DNA of 5,853 nucleotides from SIG402 sp045639045 (GTDB lineage Bacteria > Bacillota > Clostridia > Christensenellales > Borkfalkiaceae). Each line of letters begins with the position of its first letter. Positions within the stretch are counted from its first letter, which is position 1. The notes beneath the pieces were generated by a model that was not told the DNA's origin, did no database searches, and saw only the letters and a list, made by a program, of their open reading frames with translations. This document shows positions 5,744 to 5,853 of this stretch, in pieces. Where the stretch lies: assembly GCA_045639045.1 (NCBI GenBank), contig JAZUCI010000088.1:1-5853 (forward strand). The letters run 5' to 3'. The translations under genes and the position numbers were made by a program.

Positions 5744-5853
5744 GGGGTTTGGGCAAAATTTATAATATTTTTTTATTTTTTTTGTACATTGTATCATTTT
5801 TTTCATGTAATTTTATCTTTTTACAGGTATGTAAAGTAACATTTATGAAAATT
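5744..5853. other. AT-rich intergenic sequence upstream of the operon promoter
   Basis: It is very AT-rich, with long A and T runs, and I see no gene. An inverted repeat TTTACA-GGTA-TGTAAA lies at 5820-5835. An ATG at 5845-5847 on the plus strand could begin a divergent gene, but it has no ribosome site in front and only three codons are visible. Confidence 0.6.

Noticed and set aside
5748..5775. Plus-strand terminator made of CCAAA/TTTGG followed by a T-rich run
   Set aside because: The stem has only five pairs with a long loop overlapping the promoter, and the T-run does not follow it directly.
5845..5853. Start of a divergent plus-strand gene (ATG AAA ATT)
   Set aside because: Three codons and no ribosome site in front are not enough to support a gene.

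Overview
The window looks like the chromosome of a Gram-positive, moderately AT-rich bacterium of the Bacillota, most likely an uncultured gut-type Clostridia. The reasons are the strong AGGAGG ribosome sites in front of every gene, the TAA stops, the lipoprotein and Sec signal peptides, and an LplA/LplB/LplC-type transporter. That placement is inference from style and gene family; no phylogenetic marker is present.

All real genes lie on the minus strand and read from high to low coordinates as one probable operon. At the head is a good sigma-A-type promoter (5715-5743), followed by an untranslated leader of about 330 nt (about 5380-5708). Then come an LplB-family permease (4330-5379), an LplC/YtcP-family permease (3399-4313), a large lipid-anchored solute-binding protein (1171-3363), and the first 359 codons of a secreted protein of unknown function that runs off the left edge (1-1079). 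Gaps are 16, 35 and 91 nt. The 91-nt gap holds a strong stem-loop.

The two permeases and the binding protein form the membrane and capture parts of a carbohydrate-family ABC importer of the kind used for oligosaccharides. No ATPase gene is in the window; importers of this family usually borrow a shared MsmX-type ATPase encoded elsewhere. The binding protein carries an extra InlB-B-repeat-like domain between its lipid anchor and its binding module. The fourth gene may handle the same glycan outside the cell, but its sequence does not prove this.

The part that deserves most attention is the leader. It is much richer in G+C than its flanks between about 5420 and 5565, contains a GNRA-capped hairpin, has two mutually exclusive helices built on the same GAAACGGC segment, and carries a 13-bp repeat that duplicates the start-codon region of the first permease, creating a six-codon upstream reading frame that overlaps the ribosome site. 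I could not match it to a riboswitch class I know. Several inverted repeats near the promoter could be operators. From 5744 to 5853 the sequence is AT-rich and I see no gene in it.
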